Source: Cellvibrionales bacterium
GTDB taxonomy: Bacteria > Pseudomonadota > Gammaproteobacteria > Pseudomonadales > UBA7434
DNA length: 6,471 bases
Direction of reading: 5' to 3'
Assembly (NCBI GenBank): GCA_018668095.1
Contig: JABIQF010000123.1
Coordinates: 1 to 6,471 of the forward strand
In this document: positions 6,307-6,471 of the stretch, in pieces
Layout of the letters: each line of letters opens with the position of its first letter
Position numbering within the stretch: position 1 is the first letter of the stretch
Position numbers and translations under genes: made by a program
Notes under the pieces: generated by a model
Told to the model about the DNA's origin: nothing
The model's input: the letters and a program-made list of their open reading frames with translations, nothing else
Database searches by the model: none

Positions 6307-6471
6307 ACGCCGACTCCAGGATTAATAAATCCTAAATTGGCATCAATATGAAAAGGATCTGGAAAATTTGCCACTGTCGGAAATAGCTGTGATAAGTCGG
6401 GCTTACTCACACCAAACCAATGAGCTATCACCGATGCACACTGCGTAGTGGACGTTGTTGGTACCCATCGC
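6303..6471 (-). CDS. DUF1501 protein, C-terminal 55 codons (5' end off window)
   Basis: The minus-strand frame entering from the right edge reads RWVPTTSTTQCASVIAHWFG and continues through VSKPDLSQLFPTVANF to NLGFINPGVGV and a TGA at 6305-6303. RW(V/I)PTTS, a WFGVS segment, an LFP segment and a final NLGF are the usual C-terminal landmarks of DUF1501 proteins as I remember them. These are exported proteins, often with a twin-arginine signal, assigned as I recall to the alkaline phosphatase/sulfatase superfamily; their reaction is not established. The family's frequent partner is DUF1800, and here the stop codon overlaps the DUF1800 start by four bases (ATGA), which makes the assignment firmer. 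Only the tail is in the window, so neither the signal peptide nor any active-site residues can be checked. Confidence 0.82.
   Translation of the reverse strand, partial: RWVPTTSTTQCASVIAHWFGVSKPDLSQLFPTVANFPDPFHIDANLGFINPGVGV
6314..6317 (-). promoter_or_regulatory. Shine-Dalgarno of the DUF1800 gene inside the DUF1501 coding end
   Basis: GGAG on the minus strand lies 7 bases before the ATG at 6306, within the last codons of the DUF1501 frame. Together with the ATGA overlap it supports translational coupling and fixes the DUF1800 start. Confidence 0.65.

Noticed and set aside
1..6471. CRISPR array, tRNA, insertion sequence or phage remnants
   Set aside because: No regularly spaced repeats, cloverleaf-like sequence, transposase motifs or terminal inverted repeats with target duplications were seen on either strand.

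Overview
The window looks like a chromosomal stretch from a moderately AT-rich, probably marine gammaproteobacterium. The clues are a left-hand protein that matches a family I associate with gammaproteobacteria, an exported formylglycine sulfatase (typical of bacteria that consume sulfated marine glycans or sulfate esters), and a DUF1501/DUF1800 secreted-protein pair. The genus cannot be read from the sequence; the lineage is an inference. I see no insertion sequence, CRISPR array, tRNA, rRNA, integrase or phage gene.

Layout: (1) positions 1-884, minus strand, hold the first 294 codons of a conserved protein of unknown function; its 3' end lies off the left edge. (2) Positions 885-1187 are a divergent control region with a perfect 26-bp palindrome, a second inverted repeat sitting in the spacer of a candidate promoter, and a ribosome binding site that favours a sulfatase start at 1188. 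(3) Positions 1188-2666, plus strand, encode an exported arylsulfatase A/GALNS-like sulfatase with a complete active site. (4) Positions 2652-2681 form a strong hairpin that contains the sulfatase stop codon and serves as terminator between two convergent genes. (5) Positions 2692-6306, minus strand, encode a 1204-residue multidomain exported DUF1800 protein. (6) Positions 6303-6471, minus strand, are the last 55 codons of a DUF1501 protein; its stop overlaps the DUF1800 start (ATGA), so the two form a translationally coupled operon whose promoter lies off the right edge.

How the genes may work together: DUF1501 and DUF1800 proteins are a recurrent neighbour pair of unknown biochemical role. 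DUF1501 is, as I recall, placed in the alkaline phosphatase/sulfatase superfamily, so the window would hold two exported members of that fold facing each other across a shared terminator. The DUF1800 partner carries a long exported front end: an unknown beta-rich region, a membrane hairpin that starts like an IPTL/PEP-CTERM sorting signal, an EGF-like module, a thrombospondin type-3 repeat, a Calx-beta-like domain and a CHRD domain. This suggests a calcium-dependent, surface-associated module, possibly for handling extracellular esters or glycans, but no substrate can be read from the sequence. This chimeric DUF1800 protein with its DUF1501 partner is the best candidate in the window for undescribed biology.
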